The notes under the pieces: generated by a model | What the model saw: the letters and a program-made list of their open reading frames with translations, nothing else | Database searches by the model: none | What the model was told of the DNA's origin: nothing | Assembly: GCF_029360645.1 (NCBI RefSeq) | Contig: NZ_JARDUA010000001.1 | Span: forward strand, 310,001-374,000 | Source of the DNA: Pontibacter litorisediminis | GTDB taxonomy: Bacteria > Bacteroidota > Bacteroidia > Cytophagales > Hymenobacteraceae | Length of the DNA stretch: 64,000 nucleotides | Direction: 5' to 3' | Shown here: positions 1-7,853 of the stretch, piece after piece | Layout of the letters: every line of letters begins with the position of its first letter | Numbering within the stretch: the first letter of the stretch is position 1 | Translations under genes and position numbers: made by a program

Positions 1-230
1 AACTGGAACATCAGGTCCTCGTGCTCTTTAAACTCCGGCTCCTTGGCAATGTAGCCGCGCACAAACAGGCTGTCGGTCGTGGCCTGTGGCAGCTCATCTT
101 TTTTAAATATGTCTGCTATACCTTTTGATTTATTGTTGTCGGAGTCGCCTTGGTTACAACTCGAAAGGGATCCGACAAGCAGCATTGGAAGTATGCTTAA
201 GATGAGGAATCTCATTTTATAGGGGTTCAT
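1..230 (-). CDS. Lipoprotein of unknown function (partial, C-terminus off the left edge)
   Basis: The gene runs leftwards and is cut by the window edge, so only about 76 N-terminal codons are visible. The first residues read MNPYKMRFLILSILPMLLVG followed by SLSSC: a basic start, a hydrophobic core and a lipobox whose Cys would be lipidated, so this is an exported lipoprotein. A second ATG at 213-215 (MRFLIL) is an equally good start. After the Cys comes a polar Asn/Asp/Ser-rich linker, then the beginning of a domain (TTDSLFVRGYIAKEPEFK) that I do not recognise. It is divergent from the M1 aminopeptidase gene. Function unknown. Confidence 0.7.
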   Translation of the reverse strand, partial: MNPYKMRFLILSILPMLLVGSLSSCNQGDSDNNKSKGIADIFKKDELPQATTDSLFVRGYIAKEPEFKEHEDLMFQ

Positions 231-538
231 GTTCTGACTGTTGTGCTCAGCCGTACTTCAGTATTCGGAGCCGGTGGCAAAAGGCTAATACTTTTTTTAG
301 AAAGGTATAGCTTTAGTACAATACTGAAACTGCTGAGTAGGTTATTGATGCATTTCACCTTTTAGTACTTCAAAAAGCGGCAAAATGTTTTGTGGCCTCT
401 TCTGCCGCTACTTTTGCTCCTGCCAGAAACAGCACCGGCAGCCCCGCTTCCGCTGCCGCACGGGCTATACTGTGCTTGTCCGTTTTATGATTTGGTGCAG
501 ATTGCCTATCTTACACCAAAATATTCCCTGAAAAACCC
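231..538. other. Intergenic region with an inverted repeat and a coding-like remnant
   Basis: This 308-bp spacer separates the divergent lipoprotein and M1 peptidase genes. An imperfect inverted repeat pairs 246-265 with 320-337 (CTCAGC...TTCAGTATT arms, 54-bp loop). On the minus strand 370-510 is open for 46 codons between a TAA and a TGA, with GC-rich, coding-like codons (HSIARAAAEAGLPVLFLAGA) but no start codon. That could be a decayed gene end or chance. A candidate plus-strand promoter lies at 389-416. Confidence 0.4.
389..416 (+). promoter_or_regulatory. Candidate Bacteroidota promoter for the M1 aminopeptidase gene
   Basis: TACTTTTG at 409-416 fits the -7 consensus TAnnTTTG, with TTTG at 389-392 as a possible -33 element. 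The 16-bp gap is slightly short. It would give a leader of about 115 nt before the ATG at 539. Confidence 0.35.
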
Positions 539-2437
539 ATGAAATATTACCACCGTTGTTTACTTGGGCTGGGGCTGGCTGGTAGCCTGCAACTGGCCTC
601 CTGCTCATCCACCACCACATCCGATAATGAAACTATGACCGCAGAACAAAGTGCAATGCAGCAAACTCCGGGCGATGTACACAGCTACGCCCAGCCGGCC
701 GAGGCCGTGGCCAAGCACCTGGACCTGGACATTGAGGTGAACTTTGACCAGAAAGTGCTGAGCGGAACTGCCTCCTACCTCATCGAGAATAAAACCGGAA
801 CCGACAAGATCATTTTTGATACTCGGGGCCTGCAGATAGAGAATGTATACCTCGGTGAGAATAGGGAGGAAACTACCTTTGAGTTGGGCGATGAAAAGGA
901 GTTCCTGGGCCGCCCGCTGACGGTAAATATTAAGCCAGACACCAAGAAAGTTACCATACAGTATAAAACCTCTCCGGATGCAGCCGCCCTGCAGTGGCTG
1001 AACCCGCAGCAGACAGCCGGTAAGAAACACCCGTTCCTGTTCACGCAGTCGCAGGCCATTCTTGCCCGCACCTGGATCCCGATTCAGGATAGCCCCGGCA
1101 TCCGCATCACCTACAACGCCAAGGTAAAGGTACCGAAGGAGTTGCTGGCCGTGATGAGCGCCGAGAACCCGGTAGAGAAGAACGCAACCGGCGTTTATAC
1201 TTTTGAGATGAAGCAGCCGATCCCATCTTACCTGATGGCGCTGTCGGTAGGTGACCTGGTGTTTCAGCAGATCGGGCCGCAGACAGGTATTTATGCTGAG
1301 CCAGCCACAATCAAAGCGGCCGCCTACGAATTTGCGGAGATGGACAAAATGCTGGCCGCCGCCGAGAAGCTGTATGGCAAGTATAGATGGGACCGCTACG
1401 ACCTGCTGGTGCTGCCGCCTTCGTTCCCGTTTGGGGGAATGGAGAACCCGCGCCTGACATTTGTGACACCTACCGTGCTGGCCAAAGACCGCTCGCTGAC
1501 GAGCCTGATCGCGCATGAGCTGGCGCATAGTTGGAGCGGCAACCTGGTGACCAACGCCACCTGGGATGATTTCTGGCTGAACGAGGGCTTTACCGTATAC
1601 TTTGAGCGCCGCATTATGGAAGAGATCTACGGGAAAGACTATGCCGATATGCTGAACGTGCTGGGCTACCAGGACATGATGAATACCATTAATGACATCG
1701 GCCCCGAGAGTGAGGACACGCGCCTGAAACTGGACCTGGAAGGCCGCGACCCGGATGAGGGGCTAACCGACATCGCCTACGAGAAAGGAAACTTCTTCCT
1801 GCAGAATATTGAGAAGGCCGTTGGCCGCGAGCGGTTCGATGCGTTCCTGAACAACTACTTCAACACCTTTGCTTTCCAGAGCACTGATACGGACAAGTTC
1901 CTGAACTTCCTGCGCACCGAGCTGATCAAAGGAGATGAGCAACTGGCCGAAAAGATTAACATTGAGGGCTGGGTGTTCTCGCCGGGCCTGCCTGAAGGCT
2001 TTGAGGCGCCAACCAGCTCCCGCTTCTCCAAGGTAGAGGAAGCCTTCCAGAGCTGGAAGAACGGAAAGCCAGCCGCGCAGTTGGATACCAAGGATTGGTC
2101 GAGCCACGAGTGGCTGCACTTCATCCGCATGCTGCCTGAGAACATGAGCCAACAGCAGATGGCGGAACTGGACAAGGCTTTTAACTTCACGAACTCCGGC
2201 AACTCTGAGGTGCTGGCGGCCTGGTTCATCCACGCCATCCGCAACAACTACACAACGGCTGACCAGGCGCTGGAGACCTTCCTGACCAATGTGGGACGCC
2301 GCAAGTTCCTGGTGCCGATCTACAAGGCACTTGCTGCCACACCGGAAGGCAAGAAAAAGGCGCTGGCCATTTATGCGAAGGCAAGGCCAAACTACCATGC
2401 AGTGTCAACCGTCACGCTGGATGAGATGCTGAAATAA
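539..2437 (+). CDS. M1 family aminopeptidase, leukotriene A4 hydrolase-like lipoprotein
   Basis: Zinc aminopeptidase of the M1 family that would remove N-terminal residues from peptides in the periplasm or on the outer membrane. The N-terminus is a lipoprotein signal (LGLAGSLQLASC, lipidated Cys about residue 23). A beta-sandwich N-domain is followed by the exopeptidase motif GGMENP near residue 298, the zinc site HELAH near 326-330, and the third ligand in NEGF about 19 residues later. The tail of about 170 residues fits the helical C-domain of the LTA4H subgroup (total 632 aa, close to the usual size). A strong hairpin terminator follows directly, so the gene is probably monocistronic. The peptidase assignment is firm; whether it also has epoxide hydrolase activity cannot be told. 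Confidence 0.92.
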   Translation: MKYYHRCLLGLGLAGSLQLASCSSTTTSDNETMTAEQSAMQQTPGDVHSYAQPAEAVAKHLDLDIEVNFDQKVLSGTASYLIENKTGTDKIIFDTRGLQIENVYLGENREETTFELGDEKEFLGRPLTVNIKPDTKKVTIQYKTSPDAAALQWLNPQQTAGKKHPFLFTQSQAILARTWIPIQDSPGIRITYNAKVKVPKELLAVMSAENPVEKNATGVYTFEMKQPIPSYLMALSVGDLVFQQIGPQTGIYAEPATIKAAAYEFAEMDKMLAAAEKLYGKYRWDRYDLLVLPPSFPFGGMENPRLTFVTPTVLAKDRSLTSLIAHELAHSWSGNLVTNATWDDFWLNEGFTVYFERRIMEEIYGKDYADMLNVLGYQDMMNTINDIGPESEDTRLKLDLEGRDPDEGLTDIAYEKGNFFLQNIEKAVGRERFDAFLNNYFNTFAFQSTDTDKFLNFLRTELIKGDEQLAEKINIEGWVFSPGLPEGFEAPTSSRFSKVEEAFQSWKNGKPAAQLDTKDWSSHEWLHFIRMLPENMSQQQMAELDKAFNFTNSGNSEVLAAWFIHAIRNNYTTADQALETFLTNVGRRKFLVPIYKALAATPEGKKKALAIYAKARPNYHAVSTVTLDEMLK

Positions 2438-2458
2438 CTTATCCTGACTAAACAAGAA

Positions 2459-2491
2459 AGCGGCTTCCATACTTTGGAAGCCGCTTTTTTT
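2459..2491 (+). terminator. Rho-independent terminator after the M1 peptidase gene
   Basis: An 11-bp perfect stem (AGCGGCTTCCA / TGGAAGCCGCT) with a 5-nt loop TACTT is followed by seven T. The loop includes part of the over-represented ATACTT word. Confidence 0.85.
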
Positions 2492-2593
2492 CTCGCTATA
2501 CCTAAAAAGGGAAAGCTCTGTAACCTTCTTACCTGCTTGGTGGAGCCAGGCGAAGGTACAGAGCCTTCCAAACATATCTTTAGGTTATACTTC

Positions 2594-3085
2594 TTATCTC
2601 TCAGCCCGCTGATTAATGGTCTGCTCTGCTATCATGGTTAGGCGCTCATCTGTTTGTTTCTCTTCTTGCAGTGTTGTCTGCAGTGCTTGCAGTGCGTCAT
2701 TCATGCCCAGCTGCTTGGCATAGGCACACACTGTACCGTAGGCGGCAATCTCATAATGCTCTACCCGCTGTGCGCAGGCAATCAGGGCGGCATCCATCAC
2801 GCTGGCATCAGCGCGTTCGCTCATCATCATCTCACACTCCCGGATGATGCCTTCCATGGCCTTGCACTTCTCTCCTGTCGGCTTTTCGCCTAATGAGTCA
2901 AACACTCGGTCAAGGCGCTGGATCTGCTGCTCCGTTACGTGGAGGTGCTCCTCAAAGGCCTGTCTTAGCTTATCAGAAGAGCAGGCATCCATCATCTTCG
3001 GAAGCGCCTTGGTAATTTGCTGCTCTGCATTATAGATGTCTTTCATTTCGTGGATCATCAGATCCTTTAAGTTGTTTAGTTTCAT
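2594..3085 (-). CDS. YciF-like ferritin-fold protein (DUF892)
   Basis: A 163-residue all-helical protein matching the DUF892/YciF family of ferritin-like four-helix bundles. It begins MKLNNLKDLMIHEMKDIYNA and carries carboxylate/His pairs spaced as in di-iron ferritin folds (E-x-x-x-x near residue 18, EEHLH near 45-49, HYE near 112-114, EE near 140). Family members are stress-induced in enterobacteria; the biochemical role is not settled, but metal binding or peroxide handling is the usual suggestion. It is transcribed alone. About 80 bp upstream of the start lies a pair of TTTGCAAA palindromes that may be its operator. Confidence 0.85.
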   Translation of the reverse strand: MKLNNLKDLMIHEMKDIYNAEQQITKALPKMMDACSSDKLRQAFEEHLHVTEQQIQRLDRVFDSLGEKPTGEKCKAMEGIIRECEMMMSERADASVMDAALIACAQRVEHYEIAAYGTVCAYAKQLGMNDALQALQTTLQEEKQTDERLTMIAEQTINQRAER

Positions 3086-3164
3086 AGCTTGGAAAGGTTA
3101 CGCGTTAGTGATAAAAAGCTTGTTTGCTTGTTACAGACCTACTATACGGCCTCATGGGAGGCGG

Positions 3165-3194
3165 GTTTGCAAATATTATTTTTTATTTGCAAAC
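3165..3194. promoter_or_regulatory. Paired TTTGCAAA inverted repeat, candidate operator
   Basis: Arms GTTTGCAAAT (3165-3174) and ATTTGCAAAC (3185-3194) are exact reverse complements, each containing the palindrome TTTGCAAA. Their centres are 20 bp apart, about two helical turns, which is typical for cooperative dimer binding. It lies upstream of the DUF892 gene (minus) in the divergent spacer with cyanophycinase. The binding protein is unknown. Confidence 0.5.
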
Positions 3195-3234
3195 ACACCA
3201 TTTTGCCAAGTGGCTGCCTTATCAATATGATTTA

Positions 3235-3250
3235 TCATATATAACAACAT
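3235..3250. promoter_or_regulatory. 16-bp palindrome ATATGAT-TT-ATCATAT
   Basis: Perfect 7-bp arms flank a TT centre in the divergent spacer between the DUF892 gene and cyanophycinase, about 105 bp before the latter. The shape is that of a dimeric regulator site; no regulator can be named. Confidence 0.4.
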
Positions 3251-3355
3251 AGAAAGACAGTCATATTTTGCCAGCCGAAATCTTTGCTTCAAGTATAGTT
3301 TGAGCAAAAGTGAAACGATTTTAACCAAAAGCGGTAATCATTACAGTACCAACGC

Positions 3356-4306
3356 GTGCTCGCGTCTACACAACCTATTTTTTACTTAACACCTAAAGCA
3401 AGAATATCACCCGTGGATAAACCTAAAGGAAAGCTGATTGCAGTGGGCGGGAACGAGGACAAAGGCAGCTACCCCAACCCAAAATCGAAGAAGAAGTATT
3501 ACCTGGACTTTTTTGAACTGGGTATATTGAAGCGCTTCCTGAAGGAAGTCTCCGCAAAGCGGCCCCACATTGAGGTGGTGACAACCGCTTCCATGATACC
3601 GGAGGAAGTTGGGGAGCGTTATACCAGTGCCTTCGGCATTCTTGGAGTCGAGAACGTGCAGCTCATGCACATCCGGGATGAGGAGGATGCGCATTACCCT
3701 GAATACGTACAGCGGGTTCGCGATTGTGATGGCATCATGTTCAGTGGCGGCGACCAATCGCGTATTACACGCATGTTTCTGGATACAGAGATCCTGGAGA
3801 TCCTAAAACACCGCTACCAGCACGAGAACTTTGTGATAGCAGGTACCAGCGCCGGGGCCATGGCCATGTCGAAGGAGATGATCAAGGGGGGCAGCGCCAC
3901 GGAGTCCCTGCTGCGGGGAGCCGTGAAGATGGGAAGGGGCCTGCAGCTAATCAATGATGTGATTATCGATACCCATTTTGTCATACGCGGTCGCTTCGGA
4001 CGCCTGATGGAGGCAGTGGTAACGCATCCCAGGACTATTGGTATTGGCCTTGGCGAAGACACAGGTGTGCTGATTACGGAAGGGCACATGGTCGAGACCA
4101 TTGGGTCCAACCTGGTGGTGGTGGTGGACGGGCACGAGGTAAAGTATACGAACATCAACGAGGTGGAACCTGGACGCCCTGTGGCCATAGACCACGTGGT
4201 GATGCACGTGCTGGCCAAAGGCAACCTCTACGACATTAATACCCGCACCTTCTATAAAAGTGAGGAAGACTACCAGCACACCCAGCTGCAGGAGCTAAAC
4301 CGCTGA
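3356..4306 (+). CDS. cphB: Cyanophycinase (peptidase family S51)
   Basis: Serine hydrolase that cleaves the storage polymer cyanophycin (poly-Asp with Arg side chains) into beta-Asp-Arg dipeptides. The sequence has the family opening (KGKLIAVGGNEDKGSY), the FSGGDQSR segment and the nucleophile elbow GTSAGAMAMS with Ser near residue 165 counted from the GTG at 3356. Downstream DTHFVIRGRFGRL and GIGLGEDTGVLI are also typical. Length 316 aa is in the normal range without a signal peptide, so a cytoplasmic intracellular enzyme is likely. The GTG at 3356 is uncertain: the second in-frame GTG at 3413 begins at VDKPKGK, exactly where homologues usually start. It is followed 64 bp later by a HAD phosphatase gene and then by a convergent isoaspartyl peptidase able to finish the degradation. 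No cyanophycin synthetase is in the window. Confidence 0.88.
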   Translation: MLASTQPIFYLTPKARISPVDKPKGKLIAVGGNEDKGSYPNPKSKKKYYLDFFELGILKRFLKEVSAKRPHIEVVTTASMIPEEVGERYTSAFGILGVENVQLMHIRDEEDAHYPEYVQRVRDCDGIMFSGGDQSRITRMFLDTEILEILKHRYQHENFVIAGTSAGAMAMSKEMIKGGSATESLLRGAVKMGRGLQLINDVIIDTHFVIRGRFGRLMEAVVTHPRTIGIGLGEDTGVLITEGHMVETIGSNLVVVVDGHEVKYTNINEVEPGRPVAIDHVVMHVLAKGNLYDINTRTFYKSEEDYQHTQLQELNR

Positions 4307-4370
4307 GGTTTCTAAGGTGATCCCTCCATCGCGACACAAAGAAAGCAAGTTAAAACACTACGACGACCCC

Positions 4371-5003
4371 ATGCAGATTAAAGCCCTTATACTCGACCTT
4401 GATAACACGATCTACCCGGTGCCTTCTATAGGTGAGGAATTGTTCAAACCGTTCTTCGATGTATTGGAGGACAGCGGAGACTTTGAAGGCGACCTGAAGG
4501 AGATCAAGCAGGACATGATGCGCATCCCTTTCCAAAAGGTGGCCGAAAAGTACAAGTTCAGTGAGCAGCTGAAAAAGAAAGGCGACAATATCCTGCAGAA
4601 CTTAGCGTATGATAAAGAAATTGAGCCTTACGAGGATTTCTCAATGGTGAGAAAGCTCCCTTACAAGCGGTTTCTGGTAACCACCGGCTACGAAAAGATG
4701 CAGCAAAGCAAGGTGAAGCAGTTATACTTAGAGGCGGATTTTGAGGAAGTGCATGTAGTCGACCCCAGTAAGACAGATAAAACAAAAAAAGACGTTTTTA
4801 AAAGCATACTTGAACGCTACAACTATAAGGCAGCAGAGGTTTTGGTGATCGGGGATGATCCGGAGTCGGAGCTGAAGGCTGGACAGGAACTTGGCATAGC
4901 CACCGTGCTCTATTCCAGAGAGGGGAAACAAAGCCCCTACGCCACCCACAGCATTTCCCGTTTCGAAGAGCTGGAGAGGCTGTTGCAAATAAAGAAAGTA
5001 TAA
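4371..5003 (+). CDS. HAD-superfamily hydrolase
   Basis: Cytoplasmic haloacid dehalogenase-type hydrolase, 210 aa from the ATG at 4371. Motif I is LILDLDNT (nucleophile Asp in DLDNT), motif II is LVTTG, and motif IV is VIGDDPESE, with a helical cap inserted after motif I. These support phosphatase chemistry on a small phosphorylated metabolite; the substrate cannot be read. An upstream GTG at 4317 would add 18 residues in front of the beta-strand of motif I and is less likely. It follows cyanophycinase and is convergent with the isoaspartyl peptidase, whose stop lies only 4 bp away, so there is no room for a terminator between them. Confidence 0.82.
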   Translation: MQIKALILDLDNTIYPVPSIGEELFKPFFDVLEDSGDFEGDLKEIKQDMMRIPFQKVAEKYKFSEQLKKKGDNILQNLAYDKEIEPYEDFSMVRKLPYKRFLVTTGYEKMQQSKVKQLYLEADFEEVHVVDPSKTDKTKKDVFKSILERYNYKAAEVLVIGDDPESELKAGQELGIATVLYSREGKQSPYATHSISRFEELERLLQIKKV

Positions 5004-5007
5004 GCGG

Positions 5008-5940
5008 CTACTCCTTATAGATACCCACAAAAGTTTTTTCCTGCGCCACTTTACTTGCCCGGTACATGCCCTCGGAGTTGAAGGGCATCGCAATCTCCCC
5101 TGCTGCGGTTACGGCAATCAAACCGCCTTCACCACCAAAGTCTACCAGTTTTCGCAGCACCACCTCCTCGCAAGCCCGCTTTAGCGTGTATCCCTTGTAC
5201 TCCATCAGGCAAGCCACATCGTAGGCCACCACCGCCCGGATAAAGTACTCGCCATGGCCCGTGCAGGAAATGGCGCAGGTGCGGTTATTGGCGTAAGTGC
5301 CCGAGCCGATGATGGGGGTGTCGCCGATGCGGTTGTAGCGCTTGTTCGTCATGCCTCCAGTGGAGGTGGCTGCAGCCACATTTCCGGACTGGTCCACGGC
5401 CACCGCTCCTACCGTACCGAATTTTTCATCCCGCTGCTCTGTGTGGTCCAGCATAAATATATCAGAGTCGCGCACCTCGCTCCACTGCTGGTACCTGTAC
5501 TTGTCGAAGAAATAATGCTCCGGGGCAAACGCCACATCATAGGCCAGCGCAAATTCCTCGGCGCCATAGCCACTCAGCATCACATGGTCGGAATGCTCCA
5601 TGATGGCCGTAGCCAGCTTGATAGGGTTTTTTATACTTCGCACGCCGGCCACGGCTCCTGCTTCCAGCGTTTTGCCGCACATAATGGCGGCATCCATCTC
5701 GTGTTTGCCCTCTTTCGTGAACACCGAGCCGCGGCCCGCATTAAAAAGCGGGGAGTCCTCCAGGCACACCACCGCCAACTCCACGGCCTCCAGCGCCGTG
5801 CCGCCACGCTCCAGCACCTTATGCCCTGCCTCCACGGCCTCCCGCAACGCGGCCCTGTATGCTTTGTCCTGTGCTGCCGAGAGGGTGGCTTGGGTGATGG
5901 TGCCGGCCCCTCCGTGTATGGCTATTGCTGTTTTCTGCAT
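5008..5940 (-). CDS. iaaA: Isoaspartyl peptidase / plant-type L-asparaginase
   Basis: N-terminal nucleophile (Ntn) hydrolase that self-cleaves into two subunits and hydrolyses beta-aspartyl dipeptides and asparagine. The cleavage site is visible as KFGTVGAVAVD, with the nucleophile Thr near residue 176. The downstream AAATSTGGMTNK, RIGDTPIIGSGTYA and SCTGHGE segments are the substrate-binding signature. Length 310 aa, no signal peptide, so cytoplasmic like E. coli IaaA. Because cyanophycinase releases beta-Asp-Arg, this enzyme is the expected second step giving Asp and Arg; the genes are convergent neighbours with the HAD gene between. The family call is firm; the link to cyanophycin is inference. 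Confidence 0.92.
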   Translation of the reverse strand: MQKTAIAIHGGAGTITQATLSAAQDKAYRAALREAVEAGHKVLERGGTALEAVELAVVCLEDSPLFNAGRGSVFTKEGKHEMDAAIMCGKTLEAGAVAGVRSIKNPIKLATAIMEHSDHVMLSGYGAEEFALAYDVAFAPEHYFFDKYRYQQWSEVRDSDIFMLDHTEQRDEKFGTVGAVAVDQSGNVAAATSTGGMTNKRYNRIGDTPIIGSGTYANNRTCAISCTGHGEYFIRAVVAYDVACLMEYKGYTLKRACEEVVLRKLVDFGGEGGLIAVTAAGEIAMPFNSEGMYRASKVAQEKTFVGIYKE

Positions 5941-6073
5941 GGTCTTTATACTTCTTATCTTGCTTTGCTCCCTCTACGCCGTTTAAAGGGAGGCTGTTTG
6001 GATAAAGAGTTTTTGGCAGATATTTTTGTGCATTTGCGGCTACAAAAAGGACCTAATTCCGGCCGGAAATAGT

Positions 6074-6081
6074 TATCTTTG
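6074..6081 (+). promoter_or_regulatory. Bacteroidota -7 element (TATCTTTG) before the DUF3127 gene
   Basis: TATCTTTG matches TAnnTTTG exactly, 36 bp before the ATG at 6117. No convincing -33 TTG sits at the right distance. Confidence 0.5.
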
Positions 6082-6116
6082 TCTACAGTATAATAACCAA
6101 AATAACTTTATTGATT

Positions 6117-6488
6117 ATGTCTTTTGATATCCAAGGTAAGCTGTACGAGATCTTTGATGAGCAACAGATCAGCGACAAATTCAGAAAGCGCGAGTTTGTG
6201 CTGGAGATTCCGGATGGCTCTTACACCCAATACTGCAAGTTTCAGCTGACGCAGGACAAGTGCAACCTGCTTGACTCTTATAAAAACGGTGACGAGGTAA
6301 AAGTTACCTTCAACCTGACAGGAAAGCCTTTCACCAAGAATGGCCAAACCATGTACTTTACGAACCTGCAGGCCTGGAGAATGGAGCCCGCCTCCAACGG
6401 TTTCGATGGTGGCGCTGGTGCAGCCGCCCCGCAGCAGGACGCGCCTTCTTTCTACAGCAGCGACGCGGATAACGATCTGCCGTTCTAA
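6117..6488 (+). CDS. DUF3127 protein, OB-fold-like with an SSB-type acidic tail
   Basis: A 123-residue protein of the Bacteroidota family DUF3127. It begins MSFDIQGKLYEIFDEQQISD and has alternating strands (FRKREFVLEI, YCKFQLTQDKCNLLD, DEVKVTFNLTGKPF) as in a small OB-fold. A Gly/Ala/Gln linker leads to the extreme C-terminus SSDADNDLPF, close to the DDDIPF tip with which single-stranded DNA-binding protein recruits repair and replication proteins. I therefore infer a nucleic-acid role, probably ssDNA or RNA binding plus partner recruitment. The in-frame TTG at 6111 is ignored in favour of ATG 6117. It has its own promoter and a strong terminator, so it is probably expressed alone. Confidence 0.85.
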   Translation: MSFDIQGKLYEIFDEQQISDKFRKREFVLEIPDGSYTQYCKFQLTQDKCNLLDSYKNGDEVKVTFNLTGKPFTKNGQTMYFTNLQAWRMEPASNGFDGGAGAAAPQQDAPSFYSSDADNDLPF

Positions 6489-6515
6489 CCAGGGCAGATC
6501 ACAATATATACCTTA

Positions 6516-6541
6516 AGCGAGCCTGTTCAGGCTCGCTTTTT
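6516..6541 (+). terminator. Terminator of the DUF3127 gene
   Basis: AGCGAGCCTG / CAGGCTCGCT stem with a tiny loop, followed by TTTTTG. Confidence 0.85.
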
Positions 6542-6662
6542 GTTTGTGGCAGATGTATACATGTGGTGGTTTCTTCTGCTTTGGATGCGCTGCTAAGCGC
6601 TTGTTGGCAAGAAACCTTCACCCCAAATCGGAGTTTATACTTAAGAGCACCCTCCTACTACT

Positions 6663-7286
6663 ATGGACGAACTACAGCGCCTGATCTGGGAAGGCGAAAA
6701 CGATGGCGTTGACTTCAAGCAGCGCGTCACGAAACCCGAGAAGATTGCCAGGACCATGGTTTCTTTTGCCAACACCCGCGGTGGGATTATACTGGTTGGC
6801 GTGAAGGACAACGGCTATGTGATCGGCGTTGACCCCGAGGAAGAAAAGCATACCCTGCAACTGGCGGCGGACTTTTACTGCGATCCGCCGGTAAAGCTTT
6901 CTTATGAGGAGATAGAGCAGGACACAGGCAAGGTAGTGCTGAAGGTAAGCATACCTGAGAGCGCCCACAAGCCTCATTTTGCGAAGCTGAAGGACGATGA
7001 CTGGCGCGGCTATGTGCGCGTGAAGGACACCAGCGTGCAGACGAGCAAGATGGTAAACAAAACACTGCAGCAGGCACCGGAACAGTTTGAGCCGCTGCCC
7101 CTGAACCGCCACGAGGAAATGCTGCTGGAGTACTTGCGCCTGCACCCCCGCATTACGCTGCGGCAGTACATGAAACTGGCAAACCTTTCCGAGCGCCGCG
7201 CCTACCGTACGTTAGTAAAGCTGGTCATACACGGCTACCTGCTGCTGCACGACAAGGAGAAAGAGGATTTTTATACTTTACTTTAA
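6663..7286 (+). CDS. AlbA_2 (Schlafen-type) DNA/ATP-binding domain protein with a winged-helix tail
   Basis: Stand-alone protein of 207 aa. Residues 1-125 fit the AlbA_2 domain: the opening GENDGVDFKQ (the E-x-x-x-x-E/D-F-K pattern), then SFANTRGGIILVGVKDNG, the most conserved segment of the family, and YVRVKDTSVQ. Residues 140-207 contain a helix-turn-helix (ITLRQYMKLANLSERRAYRT) like a winged helix. Such proteins are usually annotated as putative transcriptional regulators or ATP-binding proteins; Schlafen relatives act on nucleic acids. The downstream neighbour is convergent and its stop is 11 bp away, so it is transcribed alone. The specific target is unknown. Confidence 0.8.
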   Translation: MDELQRLIWEGENDGVDFKQRVTKPEKIARTMVSFANTRGGIILVGVKDNGYVIGVDPEEEKHTLQLAADFYCDPPVKLSYEEIEQDTGKVVLKVSIPESAHKPHFAKLKDDDWRGYVRVKDTSVQTSKMVNKTLQQAPEQFEPLPLNRHEEMLLEYLRLHPRITLRQYMKLANLSERRAYRTLVKLVIHGYLLLHDKEKEDFYTLL

Positions 7287-7297
7287 AGGCTACTACC

Positions 7298-7780
7298 CTA
7301 TTTGGTGCTGCTCACCAGATGGCCGCTCTCGTACGTTTCGGTGTGCGAGAATTTCCCATCCTCTCCAAACACCTGCCACTCCCCAAACCAAAAGTAGTGA
7401 TCTTTAAAGGTGGAGCGGATCATGCGTGCCTGGCCGCTCCGGGCCAGCTTTCCATTCTCATGGAATTTTTGCACATGAATGATGTTATCGCGCCGGTTAT
7501 ACTTCTCCAGCATGTATAAAGTGCCGTTCGGATAATAGTATTTCCATTTACCCGCCTCCACACCATGCCGAAAGCGGCCATTTCGGATCAGCGTTTCATC
7601 ATCCCCTAGATACAGTTTCCAGCGACCGTGTTGGCGGTCCTGCTTGTCATACCGGTTGGTCTTCCAGAACAGGAAACCCTGTTTCCTTGGCTTCATAACC
7701 TCCTGCCCTACCCCCACAGCAGGCACAAGCAGTAGCGCAACCAAGCAGAGAGCAGGCAAACCAACGCGTAGTGCCACCAT
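7298..7780 (-). CDS. Exported MORN/YwqK-like repeat protein
   Basis: A 160-residue secreted protein. The signal peptide is MVALRVGLPALCLVALLLVP ending near VGVGQ. The mature part has repeats of the form HGRWKLYL, HGVEAGKWKYYYPNG, HENGKLARSGQ and FGEWQVFGEDGKF, i.e. the G-x-W-x-x-Y-x-x-NG pattern of MORN-2/YwqK repeats. Proteins with these repeats are often labelled as toxin-antitoxin YwqK antitoxins in databases, but the signal peptide and the lack of an adjacent toxin gene argue for an envelope role here. Divergent from phoH. Confidence 0.7.
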   Translation of the reverse strand: MVALRVGLPALCLVALLLVPAVGVGQEVMKPRKQGFLFWKTNRYDKQDRQHGRWKLYLGDDETLIRNGRFRHGVEAGKWKYYYPNGTLYMLEKYNRRDNIIHVQKFHENGKLARSGQARMIRSTFKDHYFWFGEWQVFGEDGKFSHTETYESGHLVSSTK

Positions 7781-7833
7781 AAGTATTCCTATTATTCTTT
7801 ATTCTGACTAAAAAGATATAAAAATTTTTACGA

Positions 7834-7853
7834 ATAACTATAATTTTAGTTAT
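7834..7853. promoter_or_regulatory. 20-bp inverted repeat in the YwqK-like/phoH divergent spacer
   Basis: ATAACTA (7834-7840) and TAGTTAT (7847-7853) are perfect arms around a 6-bp AT spacer, sitting in the AT-rich shared upstream region of two divergent genes. It could be an operator; AT-richness makes chance possible. Confidence 0.35.
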
